DNA of 64,000 bases from contig JAVGWO010000026.1 of NCBI GenBank assembly GCA_034509495.1, forward strand, positions 5,961,083 to 6,025,082. Direction: 5' to 3'. The stretch is from Acestrorhynchus altus. Taxonomy: Eukaryota > Chordata > Actinopteri > Characiformes > Acestrorhynchidae. Of this stretch, positions 50,401 to 61,029 are shown one piece after another; within the stretch, counting starts at the first letter, position 1; each line of letters starts with the position of its first letter. The translations under genes were made by a program, and so were the position numbers. The notes under the pieces are model-generated. The model saw only the letters and a list, made by a program, of their open reading frames with translations, ran no database searches and had not been told where the DNA came from.

Positions 50401-52894
50401 ATAAAAACAGAGTTAAACAAACTTCCTGTTTGTTTGAACTAAGCGATTCAGCTCTGTACTTAATATTTTAAAAGGATGAATCACCAAATAATTGACAAAT
50501 GATGTGTTTGACCTTCTGACCAATTCTGTAAAAAAATCTTTTACAGTTAACACTATTGCTTAACCCTTAAACCCCTTCTTAATTTTAGCTTAAGTACTTT
50601 CAAACTTACATATATGTATATTTCTGGTTTATGCAGTGCACAGACAATCCATCAGGGAACAAAAAAAAAAAACATGCATCTGATTTAAACTCTTATTTAT
50701 AATGTATAATTATTATTAAATATCAAATGTATCATTATTACTTCTATATTATTCCTAAATTATTTATGATAAATCATTAGCCATCACTCTGATATGAAAA
50801 AGTAATATATGCATCATATGATACACTTGCTATGCTTACGTAAATTTGAGAGTTTGAAACACCAAACAGACATCTGACACAGACAAAACCACTGCTGACA
50901 TGCTCCTCAGGCAGAACTCAACACATCTTGTTGACTATCCAGCTGTAACCAACCATTTTTCATGCATGATTAACTGCAGTCCATTAAAAGAGCTGGTATG
51001 TGAAAAACATGCCTAGTCAACTATTAGACACTGCTTCTCTTTTAACCATTAACAGCTCACTGTACCTTGTTGAAACTTGCTTCAACCTTATTGGTCACTG
51101 ATAGATAATGTAGATGTTTTATTAGGTTGAGCACCTTTTTTGAAGTATTCTGTGATCTGAATTACAGAACAAGGCTGTTCTGTAGTCAGAGTGAATTATC
51201 TTGTTTGTTTCCTGTTATAGGTAAAATTATATGCTTTGTTGTTTTTTTGTTCTAAAGTAAACAGCACTGGGTGTCTCAGGGAAAGCTGACAAGCACTCAA
51301 ATCTAGCATTAGAGCCCTGACATCAGTGTGAATGTCAGAAAAGTTAAGGTTACTGCTAAATCTCCAAATCTAGCACACTGGTATCACCACTCTCCATTGC
51401 TTCACTAGTCAGACAGACTTACCCAGGCAAGCACCAGCTGAGGAGCCCGTTAAAAGTGCTAGTCAGCTACTCCTTTAGGGGCTCCAAGCAGTAACAGTTT
51501 ATACCGGGAGACACACCACCAAACATTATTGGCAACATTTGCAATATTGGGAACATTTTCAATTCAGGCTAAACTTGTAATATATTTGTATATATTTATT
51601 TATTGTTACACTTTAATGGGAGGACAGTTTAATGCAGACAAAGGCTGTTATACTACTTTGCGCTTTGTTTTTCCTCAGTCCTACTGAAATAAACAAATGA
51701 AATGAAAATTTATATAATTTATAGCATAGTTTCAAAACCGATCACATATACATTTTTTTTGTAAACAGGATAATATCCAAGTAGATATATAGTTTTGATG
51801 GATGACACTTTATCCAAAAATCAATCTTGGGCATGTTTTGGGTTGGTCTTGGTATTGTATCGGCAATTTTGTTTCAGGTTTTCCAGTTTTATTGCCTAAA
51901 ATGCAACAAGGTAAGTTGGTTCGTACTGCTATCATGGCACAGCTCACTGGTACTCTCCCATATGGTGCTTCAGTGACTGATAAATACCATTTGTCTTGGT
52001 TTTTCACCAAGCACGGCGGACTATCAAGTTAGATAACCGAGTTAGTTTTAGCAGGTGTTTGGAGAGAGACAAGTGACAAAGCAGAGAACCGTGAGCTCCC
52101 TACTCTATCTGTTTTGTAACAGAATGTGTCTGTCTTAGAAAAAGGAGTAAAGCTCCTGGCTTAGATCATTATTAATCATTCTCCTCATGCCTGCAGCTCC
52201 CTGTAGCAGTAGCTGCTAAAATACAAGGCTCTCAGTTTTAGACTTGAGTTTGAAGCCAGGCAAATGGAAAACCTAAACACGGCTCTGAAACAACCTGTTA
52301 AGATGCAACTAAACAGAAATGAGCTGCAGCTGCCTGTTGGGTGTTTGGATTGTGAATTGTCTGACAGCTGTAAAGTAAATCAAACTAGAAAAGAAAACTT
52401 GCAGGGTGTGCAGATGCCAGCCAGTCTTTCCTCTTTCTTACAGAACATCAGCCTGCTGTCCTGAACCCTGCACATTGTTTTGAGGCGGGTTCAGTGTGAA
52501 GAAGTGAGGGGAGCTCCCTGCTGGGTGTTTGGACTGGGAATTTTCTAACAGTGGCTGGAAAAATGCTTCAGCTGAGGTGAGATGTGAGGGTGTTGGGATC
52601 TTTGTGTTTCTTTCTCAAAGCCTCACTGCTGTCAGACCTTAGCTATAAACTGTGGGGAGGTAATTGAAGTTGGAGCCCCTATTGGGAGTGTGGATTGGGG
52701 TTTTCTATCAGCAGTACAATAAAAAAGGATGAACTAACTTTTGAGTGTAAAAGGCATCAGCCTTTCCTTTCTTTCTTTCTTATAGAACAACATAACATCA
52801 CAGAGCCGAAACACTGCCCTGCTGCAGAACACCAGCAAAGCTGCAGCCCCTGCTGAGTGTTTGGGGTTTGCAGAAGGTAAAAGACACTGTTGTG

Positions 52895-52925
<31 letters not shown>

Positions 52926-53145
52926 TGTGCCCCACCTCGTCCACGGTCCTGCGCGGGAGGTGCAGCATGCCCAGCAGCAGCTTCAGCTTCACGGCGGGCG
53001 ACAGCGTGGAGAAACACAGCCGTATGTTGTCGATGACCGACACGGTGAGCAAAGACCCGATGCTGGACGGTGTCCACAGCTCATCCGTGGAGCCCAGTTT
53101 ATTATGAAGCCACAGGCCGGTGTCGCTGTCCCTCATCGACGCCAT
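43580..53145 (-). CDS. nelfa: Negative elongation factor A (NELF-A, WHSC2), complete 11-exon coding region
   Basis: NELF-A is a nuclear subunit of the NELF complex, which with DSIF holds RNA polymerase II in promoter-proximal pause. The coding exons, in gene order, are 53,145-52,936; 49,006-48,835; 48,091-47,930; 47,803-47,714; 46,761-46,634; 46,407-46,338; 46,235-46,147; 45,060-44,949; 44,466-44,156; 44,014-43,915; 43,764-43,580. All introns are GT-AG, phases close, and the product is 542 residues (human about 528). The start MASMRDSDTGLWLHNKLG and the end TNVS match the family. The conserved N-terminal domain that binds the NELF-B/C side spans exons 1-4. A Thr/Pro/Ala-rich low-complexity stretch fills exon 9 and is where length departs most from human. 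The basic KRRRK in exon 6 is a likely nuclear signal. The C-terminal block (FKTANKVTRPEKALILGFM onward) is strongly conserved. No break was seen, so the gene looks functional. Confidence 0.96.
44843..44891. repeat. (TA)n and (GT)n in nelfa intron 8
   Basis: AT units then GT units, about 60 bp downstream of the exon 8 donor. Confidence 0.93.
46905..47010. repeat. LINE/retroposon tail in nelfa intron 4
   Basis: AGAATAGAATAGAACTTTATTGATTCCTTGGG with AGGGAAATTAAGGTTCC is a well-known 3' end of a fish retroposon. No reading frame remains. Confidence 0.55.
47243..47580. repeat. hAT-type MITE in nelfa intron 4, split by a TA array
   Basis: AGGCATGGGCAATATGGAAA at the left, ATCAGAATATT inside and GGTCAGATATTGCCAT at the right resemble the GATAT family. 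A TA array (47,408-47,485) lies in the middle. Confidence 0.4.
47406..47486. repeat. (TA)n array in nelfa intron 4
   Basis: About 38 TA units within a MITE-like repeat. Confidence 0.95.
49185..49585. repeat. Retroposon-like repeat in nelfa intron 1
   Basis: TAGTGCCTTTCTAGAGAGCA, CAGCAGCCAATCATTCACAG, CCACCGGGAGGACGGCATCA and AGGAGGAAACCAAATCCCAG are pieces of a dispersed fish repeat. Recognition is by pattern only. Confidence 0.5.
49590..52320. other. nelfa intron 1, middle: nothing specific
   Basis: AT-rich intron with no recognisable exon. A 76-codon plus-strand frame at 51,802-52,032 overlaps an open minus-strand frame; neither resembles a known protein. Confidence 0.5.
52322..52870. repeat. 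Divergent tandem repeat in nelfa intron 1
   Basis: The block CTG(C/T)TGGGTGTTTGGA recurs at 52,334, 52,518, 52,679 (CTATTGGGAGTGTGGA) and 52,850 (CTGCTGAGTGTTTGGG), spaced 184, 161 and 171 bp. Between them the units share TCAGCC...CTTTCCT(C/T)TTTCTTA(C/T)AGAACA stretches (52,425 and 52,770). A weaker unit may start near 52,090. Confidence 0.65.
52896..52930. repeat. (GT)n directly after the nelfa exon 1 donor
   Basis: In the sense of nelfa this is GAG/GTGGGGCACACAAA followed by about 13 CA units, so the repeat starts about 10 nt inside intron 1. Confidence 0.95.
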
Positions 53146-53290
53146 CTTGGAGAGAGACGGAGAATCGGAGCAGGCATTTTAACAGGCCACCTAAAACCTC
53201 AACGCGCGCACACGCACACACGCGGCGTCAGGACCCATGTGACCGGAGGAGGCACGACTGATAGGGGCGTTTATACGCGTTTCATTCTTT
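53146..53290 (-). promoter_or_regulatory. nelfa 5' flank with TATA-like box
   Basis: On the minus strand a CGTATAAACGCC sequence (about 53,266-53,277) lies roughly 125 bp upstream of the nelfa ATG. This places a TATA-like TATAAA where a start site near 53,245 would give a short 5' UTR. The surrounding 52.93-53.28 kb is locally CpG-rich. The start codon sits in AAGATGGCG, which also matches the YY1 consensus. Function is inferred from sequence and position; no transcript evidence is available. Confidence 0.35.
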
Positions 53291-53405
53291 AGCCATGATT
53301 ATTAAAGTACAGGACTTTACACATTTTTAATGTGGTGTTTCGTGTATTTTACTGGTTTAAATGTGTTTTTGTTGGACACTGGAAATTAGAGAACATGTTT
53401 GAGTT

Positions 53406-53409
<4 letters not shown>

Positions 53410-53442
<33 letters not shown>
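53410..53442. repeat. (GA)n between nelfa and nicol1
   Basis: About 16 pure GA units in the divergent intergenic region. A short CA tract lies at 53,755-53,771. Confidence 0.93.
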
Positions 53443-53444
<2 letters not shown>

Positions 53445-54059
53445 AAAACCTTAAATATGTTTAATTGTATATTTCTGCCTGATTTGGAATTGGGGGATGA
53501 ATGATGTCCTGCATTGTGTGTTACATTAAGTAAATAAGCAGTGATATTAACGTGTTCTCTGAAACTGATTTGTTTTCACATTAAAACGATACATGCACAC
53601 ACCTCTGGACTCTACCATGAAGGTGTTGATGTGGTGTTAATTGTCAAATTGTCTCTGGACTGATGTGTGTGAGATTAGTAGTAAACCTTAGGCACTGTGT
53701 ATCATGTTTAACATGAGATTTTTGGTGGTTAGAGTAAGAATTGGTGGTGTTTAAACACACACACACACACATATCCTGTGTATCCTTATTTTTAATATTT
53801 TTATATAGTTTTTTAAATATTATTATAATTGTATAATTCAACATTAACCACAAAATAACAATTGCAAAAAATAATTAAATGTTTCTATTAGATATAACAT
53901 TTTTATAAGCTAGTATAATCTTTATTTCTTATACTGGTTTGCAGAATACACACAGAGATTACAAAACCATCTTTTTCCTCTAGTGGGCTCAACCTCCTGC
54001 TTTTACTCTCCTTTTGTAAATGTGAAAACTAAACTGTTGTCAAATTAAAACATGTGAAG

Positions 54060-54418
54060 CATGGTGACGGCAGAGCTGCAGCCCACGTGACCTGTGTGTA
54101 CTAATCAGAGCAGAGCGTGTCCGAAGGGGGCTGAATGACACATTTCGGGGGAGCACCATTAGCGTTGAGGGCAGAAGACGAGACAACACGAAACTGATAT
54201 TTTACCAGGATTAACTGGGTTTGGCGACCGTGACTAGTTTCACTGGATTTTGCAGGTAAACAGCGGCGTATCGGGGTTTGTTTATCCCAGAAAAGGCCTC
54301 TTTTGTGTCTGATAATGTTCCCAGAGGGCGCACAGAGCAGGAGGAGGAGGTGGTGGTTGTGTCTGCTGGCTGGTGTTCAATAAACGCGTCTGTTTTCAGG
54401 TCTGTTTTCAGCTCCAGT
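54060..54418 (+). promoter_or_regulatory. nicol1 5' region: E-box, possible 5'-UTR exon and small intron
   Basis: A CCACGTGACC E-box lies at about 54,083-54,092. Downstream, GATTTTGCAG/GTAAAC (donor GT at 54,256-54,257) resembles an exon end. Two acceptor-like sites 12 nt apart (TTTTCAG at 54,399 and TTTTCAG at 54,411) precede the ATG at 54,419. A non-coding exon ending at 54,255 and an intron of about 144-156 bp would leave only a short leader before the ATG. This is read from splice-site patterns only. The start codon stays the same whichever acceptor is used. Confidence 0.35.
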
Positions 54419-54936
54419 ATGAGGACAGTAAGCGCTGCGGCGATGCTACTGCTGCTGCTGCTGCTCGCGTTCAGACCGACGGCGGCCGACCAGGAGTCCG
54501 GGACGGTCATTCCTGCAGAAAGTAAGCAGTGTCACATTTACAGAGACTGAGCAGGACATTACACACCATCCCAGTGTTTCCCTGTCCGCTACACTGGGAG
54601 CATCTCTCTAAGGAAATCCAGTAATGAAGCAAAAGCATCGACATGTGTTTCAGTTCCACGTGCTCAGGATCAGAGTAACCTACAGTTATGACCCATGTGT
54701 CATAACAAACTACCCTATCTAACCATGGTCACGTCATTGTGTGAATTGTAGACAGGGTCAGTGAGTAGTCCGTCTCTGTTTCTCTCATGTCCAACTGGTT
54801 TAAATCCAATTTAAAGGCCAAGTGCATGTTTACTGGCCTGTCCACATGCACACACTCAGCCTGCATGCAGACTCTGACTGATCAGTGAGGGGGCGGGGCT
54901 AATGATGCCACAGATACTAGGGTTAGATATTTTTAG

Positions 54937-54988
<52 letters not shown>

Positions 54989-57077
54989 TTTATATATATA
55001 TATATATATTAGGGTTAGACCCAGGGTTACATAGACCAGTGGGAAGGGAGGGGCTGGTTGCTCACACAGTATTAAAATTTCAGAATAAATGTCCTGAGAA
55101 TGGAAAATGATTCATACAACAAAAATAATAAATGACATTCAGGTTGTTTTTTTATTATTTTATTTTGACAAACTTATTATTATAAATATTCTTGTCAACC
55201 CATCATATTCTTCCATTTTAATCTCAAAAACACTAGATGATCAATTTGTAACAGGGTTTCTGACGTGTGTTTAGTCCTTAAGCAAAATAAATTGTAGGCG
55301 CAAGGACATTTTTGAACAAAACATGGTAAAATTCATAAAAATATTTAAATTCTGTTAATGTAACAGAACATGTAACATGCACTTATTGTTACATGACAGT
55401 TTTGACTTAACACAGCCCTCGAGTGATAGGCTAATCAAAACAGAAGAACAGAGATTATAAATTATTTACAAGTGCACCAGAAAAGGAAAATCAGCTTGTT
55501 TCATTTTAAGGCAAAATAATAGGTTATTGATGGTCACCTAAAATCACATGTGAAAATTGTTTGAAATTAGTGTATTAAAAAATTAAAAATACACGTGTCT
55601 GTGAGAAATCACACTTTATTATATACATACATACTTGTGTACAATAATGTATTGAATTTATTTCCAGTGACACAATACTCAGTTTAAGAGCAGTTTTACA
55701 AACTTTGTTTTAACATTTGGAGAATTTATTTATTTAAAAATAACATCTGTTTTGGGAAACTAGCAAATTCACTCTTTGAGAGAAAGGATCCATTTAGATT
55801 TGAGTATGTTCACTGATATTTCCAGAGGGAACAAAACCAGTTATAAAAGTAATGAGGAGTAGTTAAAATTTTTGTGGTTGACAAAGTATGAGTCCAATAC
55901 ATCCATAAAGACCAATAGAGCTTATTTATTCTGAAGTTATGACATTGAATCTTGTTATTAATGCAGCATTAATAAGAAGATTACCAGTCTAGCAGATATC
56001 TATTAACATTTTGATGGGGATTACAGAAAAACAATATTTGTTGACTTTTAATTGTGATGTTTTCATGAATTGTTTAATATGACCTTGAACTAACATGGCA
56101 AAAGAGGTCAATTTATACTTCAGGTGGACAGATATTTCATTCTTCAACTCCGGTTCAGTTCATCATGCTGTATTTTTCTCTCAGGCCGGCCGTGTGTGGA
56201 CTGCCATGCATTTGAGTTCATGCAGCGAGCACTGCAGGATTTGAAGAAGACAGCTTTCAACCTGGACTCACGGGTAAGTGAGCTGAATACATTCTTTAGT
56301 CTGTGTGCCCAAAAGTTTTGTCTCAGGGAGGCAAAAAAAAGTGCAAGCACACACTATTTGTTACCATAGTACTAGATACATATAATTTAAAGAGGAAAAT
56401 AAAATATTCTTAAGTTATATGAAACCTGGTTAAAATGTTCTTGTGAACAATGTTTGTGTTTGTTTCTGTGTAGAACATTTTATAAAATCTTTTATAGAGA
56501 AAACCTTTTATAGTTTTCATTGTAATAAAAAAAGGACTCTCTGGAGCAATGTCAAGTATGACCTCGAGAGGAACTGTATTCTCTGGATTGATTGTTTTCC
56601 ATCCAGTAATTTTGGGTTTTGGGATGAGGTGGCCTGGTGATCATCCGGCTTCATCACCTCACTAATGCTTTTGTTGCCGAATGCAATCAAATCTTCACAG
56701 CAACATTATAAAGATCTAGTATAAAGCCTTTCCTGGACAATAGAGACAGTTACTCCTAACAAAAGCTAATGAACTCTTTTCTAATTCCCTTGATATAAAA
56801 AAAAACAGTGCAGTGTGAGCAGGTGTCCCAGTACTTTTGTCAGTATAGTATATTGTATTCACAAGCAAATGTTTTACAAATTTGAATAAAAATAAGTCCT
56901 ATGCGTCACTCCTGTTCAGCATGGATTCACTAGCATAAGCAAGATCAACAGTGTTCTTTGTGAGAATTTGGCTGACCTGTTGTCTGTGCATGCTGTGTTC
57001 CTCAGACGGAGAATCTGGTGCTGAGAGCAGAGCGGAGGGCGCTGTGTGACTGCATGCCTGTCAGCACCTTAAACTGA
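54419..57077 (+). CDS. nicol1: NICOL1 (C4orf48 homologue), small secreted protein, complete 3-exon coding region
   Basis: Coding exons are 54,419-54,521, 56,185-56,273 and 57,006-57,077, joined by GT-AG introns (A/GTAAGC, CGG/GTAAGT) in matching phase. They give 87 residues (human about 95). Residues 1-23 form a signal peptide with a seven-leucine core ending near TAAD. The mature part holds RPCVDCHAFEFMQRALQDL, nearly identical to human, and a C-terminal TENLVLRAERRALCDC. Four cysteines at residues 38, 41, 78 and 80 (CxxC and CxC) can make two disulphides. In mammals NICOL1 is a secreted partner of NELL2 in lumicrine signalling and is expressed in brain and epididymis (family knowledge). The gene diverges from nelfa, as these two genes are neighbours in human. 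The reading frame is intact. Confidence 0.93.
54522..56184. other. nicol1 intron 1: nothing beyond a TA array
   Basis: 1.66-kb phase 1 intron, AT-rich after the first 400 bp. Confidence 0.6.
54944..55009. repeat. (TA)n array in nicol1 intron 1
   Basis: Two TA tracts separated by TTATTTTTA. Confidence 0.93.
56590..56850. repeat. Tc1-like remnant in nicol1 intron 2
   Basis: CGAATGCAATCAAATCTTCACAGCA is the inverted form of the TGTGAGGATTTGATTGCATT piece, and CAGGTGTCCCAGTACTTTTGTCAGTATAGTAT is the usual end of that fish family. The middle is deleted. Confidence 0.65.
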
Positions 57078-57318
57078 AACGCTGAGCGACTACAGTGTCC
57101 ATCACAGCACCGCTGGAAAGCTTTCAAGCCATTCCACTCTGTACTTCTCAACTTATTTACTTGTGCACTTTCTTTTCCTCTGTGATCTGAGCAACCTCTC
57201 AAATTTTGCATTAACACAGAACACGACACTGTCCTTTGAAAAACCAGCCGAAATGTGTGAGCCAATACTGTCCCAGTATGTGATATTAGAGTTTTAGTTT
57301 ACATTTTACAGATTTTAT

Positions 57319-57324
57319 AATAAA
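57319..57324 (+). terminator. nicol1 polyadenylation signal
   Basis: A canonical AATAAA lies 242 bases after the nicol1 stop codon and is followed by a GT-rich stretch (TGTTGTGGTTATATGTTCAG). This gives a 3' UTR of about 260 bases. Confidence 0.65.
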
Positions 57325-58224
57325 TGTTGTGGTTATATGTTCAGTGTTTTTGTTTATGTTTTGACGAGATGCTTTCCACTCAGATAGTGTGGAAAATCAC
57401 AAACTACAGCATATTATTTGCACAGCAGAATTGTTTGGTTTCGTCACTCAATGCTACTTTCTTCAACTGTTTGAAAATTACATGGATGATCAATACTAGA
57501 TATGCATTAGATAATGATAACATAGATGTATTTTCATGTAGAGAGTCTGTAGAGAAGAAATAGATTTTATGGAGTTAATTTGGTAATACAGTAATGTGAA
57601 ATATACTGGAAATGCTTTGTCTTGAGTTTGTTGTGCATAAATAATTAAGATTATATGAACCTGCATGAAGACCAAGTATACCTAGCATAGCTGTTTTATC
57701 TAGAGGTGTTTTGTCTGTCATCAAGCCATGCCAAGTCCAATATTCTGCAGTCACAGATGGTGATGCTGATCTGTCACAAAGCATTGGATCACTGAATGTA
57801 GCTGCTCTAGTGTAGGTGTAGAACATTGCTGGCTCTTTTGTTGTTCTGTTGCTATCTTTTGTAACTTGTAAAGACTTTCCATTTATAAGATCACACTTGT
57901 ATTAAATGGAATTAAAATTCACAAGAGCACTGTACATGTGAATGGGATGTTCATTTGTGTTAATGCTAGAGAGAGTAGGGCTTGTATTCTTGAAGTGGAT
58001 TAGATGTGTTCAAATTTTTGTTCCTCACTTGGAACAGTTCAGTATCTCAAAGTAAATGCTGAGTGCATCTTCTTTCCTAGTGCACAAATGAAGTTTGTTT
58101 GCAGACTGTTTGCAGTTTTTGTCTTACTGCTACTAGGTATACATATGTAGCTTATATTGAATTGTGGGTACTGCATCAGTGTTACTCTGTAACTCAATTT
58201 AAAGTTGTATGGAATTCATAGCTC

Positions 58225-58480
58225 GCGTTGAGCTACCAGACATCTCAGAATGGAGTTTTAGAGATTGCTATTGTCCTGTACTATATTCTCACCTAACTGT
58301 ACGAAATTATATGCCTTACTATGACACCCGGCCTTCTGGACATGTGACATGCTAAAAAAAAAAAAAAACATTGATCTTGGCACTGACCTCAGTGCCTCCA
58401 CACATGGATTTGTTGGTCGACCTGTAACTGAAAATGACCTGCTGCCAGTGATTTCATGACAGTCCAGCACAACACCATTG
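58225..58480. repeat. Interspersed repeat family R1 (copy 3)
   Basis: AGACATCTCAGAATGGAG and GGCCTTCTGGACATGTGACA match the copies at 5 and 17 kb. A poly-A run of 15 lies inside. Confidence 0.5.
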
Positions 58481-59683
58481 AAGTTTTTGTTGATGTTGAA
58501 ATGGTGTTAAGTGCAGTCGTCATGATGTTCTGTGTACATGTAGACCTGCATTGCACAGTCATCTGCCAGTGGTGCTATCAAGATTAGGATCATTCATGGA
58601 GGTGATTTCTGCTTGTTGAATGTCAACAATCAAGGCTGTTGGGTCAATCTATGCACGCCATACAATCCATCAGTTTGTAGTTTGTGTAGGTCTCCCAGAT
58701 CCTTCAGGTCACTGATGCACACCTTTTTCTGTCCACTGCTGCCTACTATGGGAATATCTGCACAAATAATATTTGAAATATTCCAGTACTTTCCTCCATG
58801 TGTCTTAAAGTGTGTGGACACCCATTCCTCACACTGGTGTTCATTTGTGTACACACCGCTTTACAATCTCCATAGAAAAGCATTGCCTATAGGATAGGAC
58901 TGTCTGGAACAGCTGCACATGAACATGAACAAAGGTTACCATACACAACGCCAAGCATCAGCTATAAGGGGGGAAAGCCCCCTGGAACTATGTTCCCTGG
59001 AGGATAGAGCTGCAGTATCTTTGGGGTGGGTTCTAGTTAGTGCAGTGTAATGCTCCGCTTTAGAGCCAACACCTCAGCTGCAGAACACTCTGCTTTCTCG
59101 TAAAATCTAAATGCTGACAGAAGAGCTGAGGCACGGCCTACCTGCAGTTTCTCAAATCAATGAAATCTTTATATAGCACACTTTATTCAAGCAGTTCTGC
59201 TCTGATTTGCACACAGTAAGGACAAATACCTAGAATATAATATAAATTACAGTATAAGGAAAAGCTGAAGTTTAAAAATAAATGTGATGACTGAAAAGTG
59301 AAATGCAGGGGATACAATAACAAGGGAAACACACACACACAGCACAAATCCCTGTACTAGTGCATCTCAAAACATTTGAATTCAACTGAATTATAAAGAT
59401 TTTTTGTGATGCATTAGTACACTAAAGCTCTCACTATATTCATGTGTGAGATGTACCAGCTATATTGAAATAAAGGTACTGAAGCTTTTTCTAAAGAATT
59501 TCTCAAAATGTGGAACTGCCCTCCCCGGGTTAAGTGAACAGCCCGAAAATACATTAGAACTGAATATATCTAACATAAATAATTGTGTAACCATTGCTTA
59601 ACCATTTTCAGTTCTCTTCAATAAAGGCCACTGTTTCCAGTTTCCTTCCACCATCTAGTATCTAATACTATCTAGTCCTGTAC

Positions 59684-59898
59684 TTACTTTAATGCAGGAC
59701 TGATTAGATCAGGGGTCACTTACCCTACACTTGGAAAGCTGCCTTGCTGTAGGTTTCAACTCCAGACCAAATCTAACACCTCATTCAGCCAGTTAAGCAG
59801 GTGGGGTGGATTAGAGTTGAATCTAAAGTCTGCAGGAAGGTAGTTCTCCAGCAGTAGTTTCGGGGACCCCTGATCTAATCAGTCCTGCATTAAAGTAA
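59684..59898. repeat. hAT-type MITE with perfect 34-bp inverted ends
   Basis: Positions 59,684-59,717 and 59,865-59,898 are exact inverted complements (34 of 34), including CAGGGGTC, the usual element end. The internal 147 bp are of the same family as at 27,328. The arms extend well beyond the normal element end. Confidence 0.85.
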
Positions 59899-60654
59899 AT
59901 CAGGTGAGCTGCTGGTGGAGTTCACAGAGACATCATCAATCAAACATATATTCTTCAGCTCTATATTCTATTAGATTTGAATTAAACATTCTGGTGACTT
60001 TGTTCAAATGCACCCGTGTAATACTTCATATATCCACATGGGGTCAGCTAGATACAGAGGCATGCAAGCTCCGTCACTGCATCACTGCAGCACTTCCAGC
60101 CTGCAGAGCAAGCAAGTTTAAATGGAAATAAATAGATACAGCAGCAGCAGGAGCTGGGGAGCTTCAGAGGCCATCACAGCGCCCCCTGTTTTAATTTAGA
60201 CCTGCAGTGGCCTGGCATGCCTTAGCATTGCCAAAAGCCATTTACCCCACAGCAGGAGCAATGGCGCAGTGAGAAGAAATAAGTGTAAACAGAGAGGATG
60301 TCCTGCAGACTGGCCATTCTGTGTTTGCCTCTATTCATATTAAATCATTATTTGACATTGTGCTGTGTGGGTTGATCTGGGGTCAAAGCAGAAACAGCAA
60401 GACTGTAATGTGTGACAAAACACTAGTCATAGCGTAAAAGACTTGTCTGATTCATTCTGACTGACTATGATGCCTGCATGAACTTCAGTCACCCTACCAG
60501 TTCATTCTATCTTTTTCAGAAAGTACCAAATTGTTTCCAGCCTCAAGATGGCCTACTTCACTTGAATCGTCACCTATTTGGACCAGCTGGCAAATAAATA
60601 TTCAACAACAATTGAAACTGCTTATTTATCAACTGTCCATTTACTTTTAAGGGT

Positions 60655-60835
60655 GTGAAAATGGAGGGATTGTGAAAAACTGTTGCACCCAGAAGGAGTT
60701 GGGGGATTGCAATGTTGTTCAGAGGGTAGGTAAAGGTTACCAGAAACAAAAAAATATATATAAAAAAATAAAATGTAGACTTATATGGGCAATATAGTGT
60801 ATAAAAAAGTTGTCAGATTGCAATGCTATTCAGAA
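60655..60835. repeat. Interspersed repeat family R1 (end fragment)
   Basis: TGTTGCACCCAGAAGGAG corresponds to the inverted CTTCTGGGCGCAACT end of copy 1, and TGTAGACTTATATGGGCAAT to its other end. It looks like an internally deleted copy. Confidence 0.4.
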
Positions 60836-61029
60836 TTTCGATTTTAAAGAACGGATTAATATCATGTACATTATTGCACTCTGTAAATGTAACACTCTTT
60901 ATTTGCTGTGCAAGAAAATGAATAGATCCTGGCTGAGCCAGCCAAATTGTGATCCTGATCGATTCAAACCTGCTTTCTATGCACCCATAGATGTCCTGGT
61001 GGAGACTCTGATAAGGCAATGAGTCTGAG

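Larger units (their letters stand above)
57330..60650. other. Downstream of nicol1: repeats only
   Basis: Holds the R1 repeat copy at 58.2 kb and the MITE at 59.7 kb. 60,130-60,420 is repeat-poor with GC-moderate text (CACAGCGCCCCCTGTTTTAA) and may be constrained. No exon was recognised. Confidence 0.5.

Noticed and set aside
51802..52032. 76-codon plus-strand frame with open frame opposite
   Set aside because: Neither strand resembles a protein; lies inside nelfa intron 1 without splice context.
60810..61022. 70-codon frame open on both strands
   Set aside because: Starts inside an R1 repeat fragment and shows no family resemblance.
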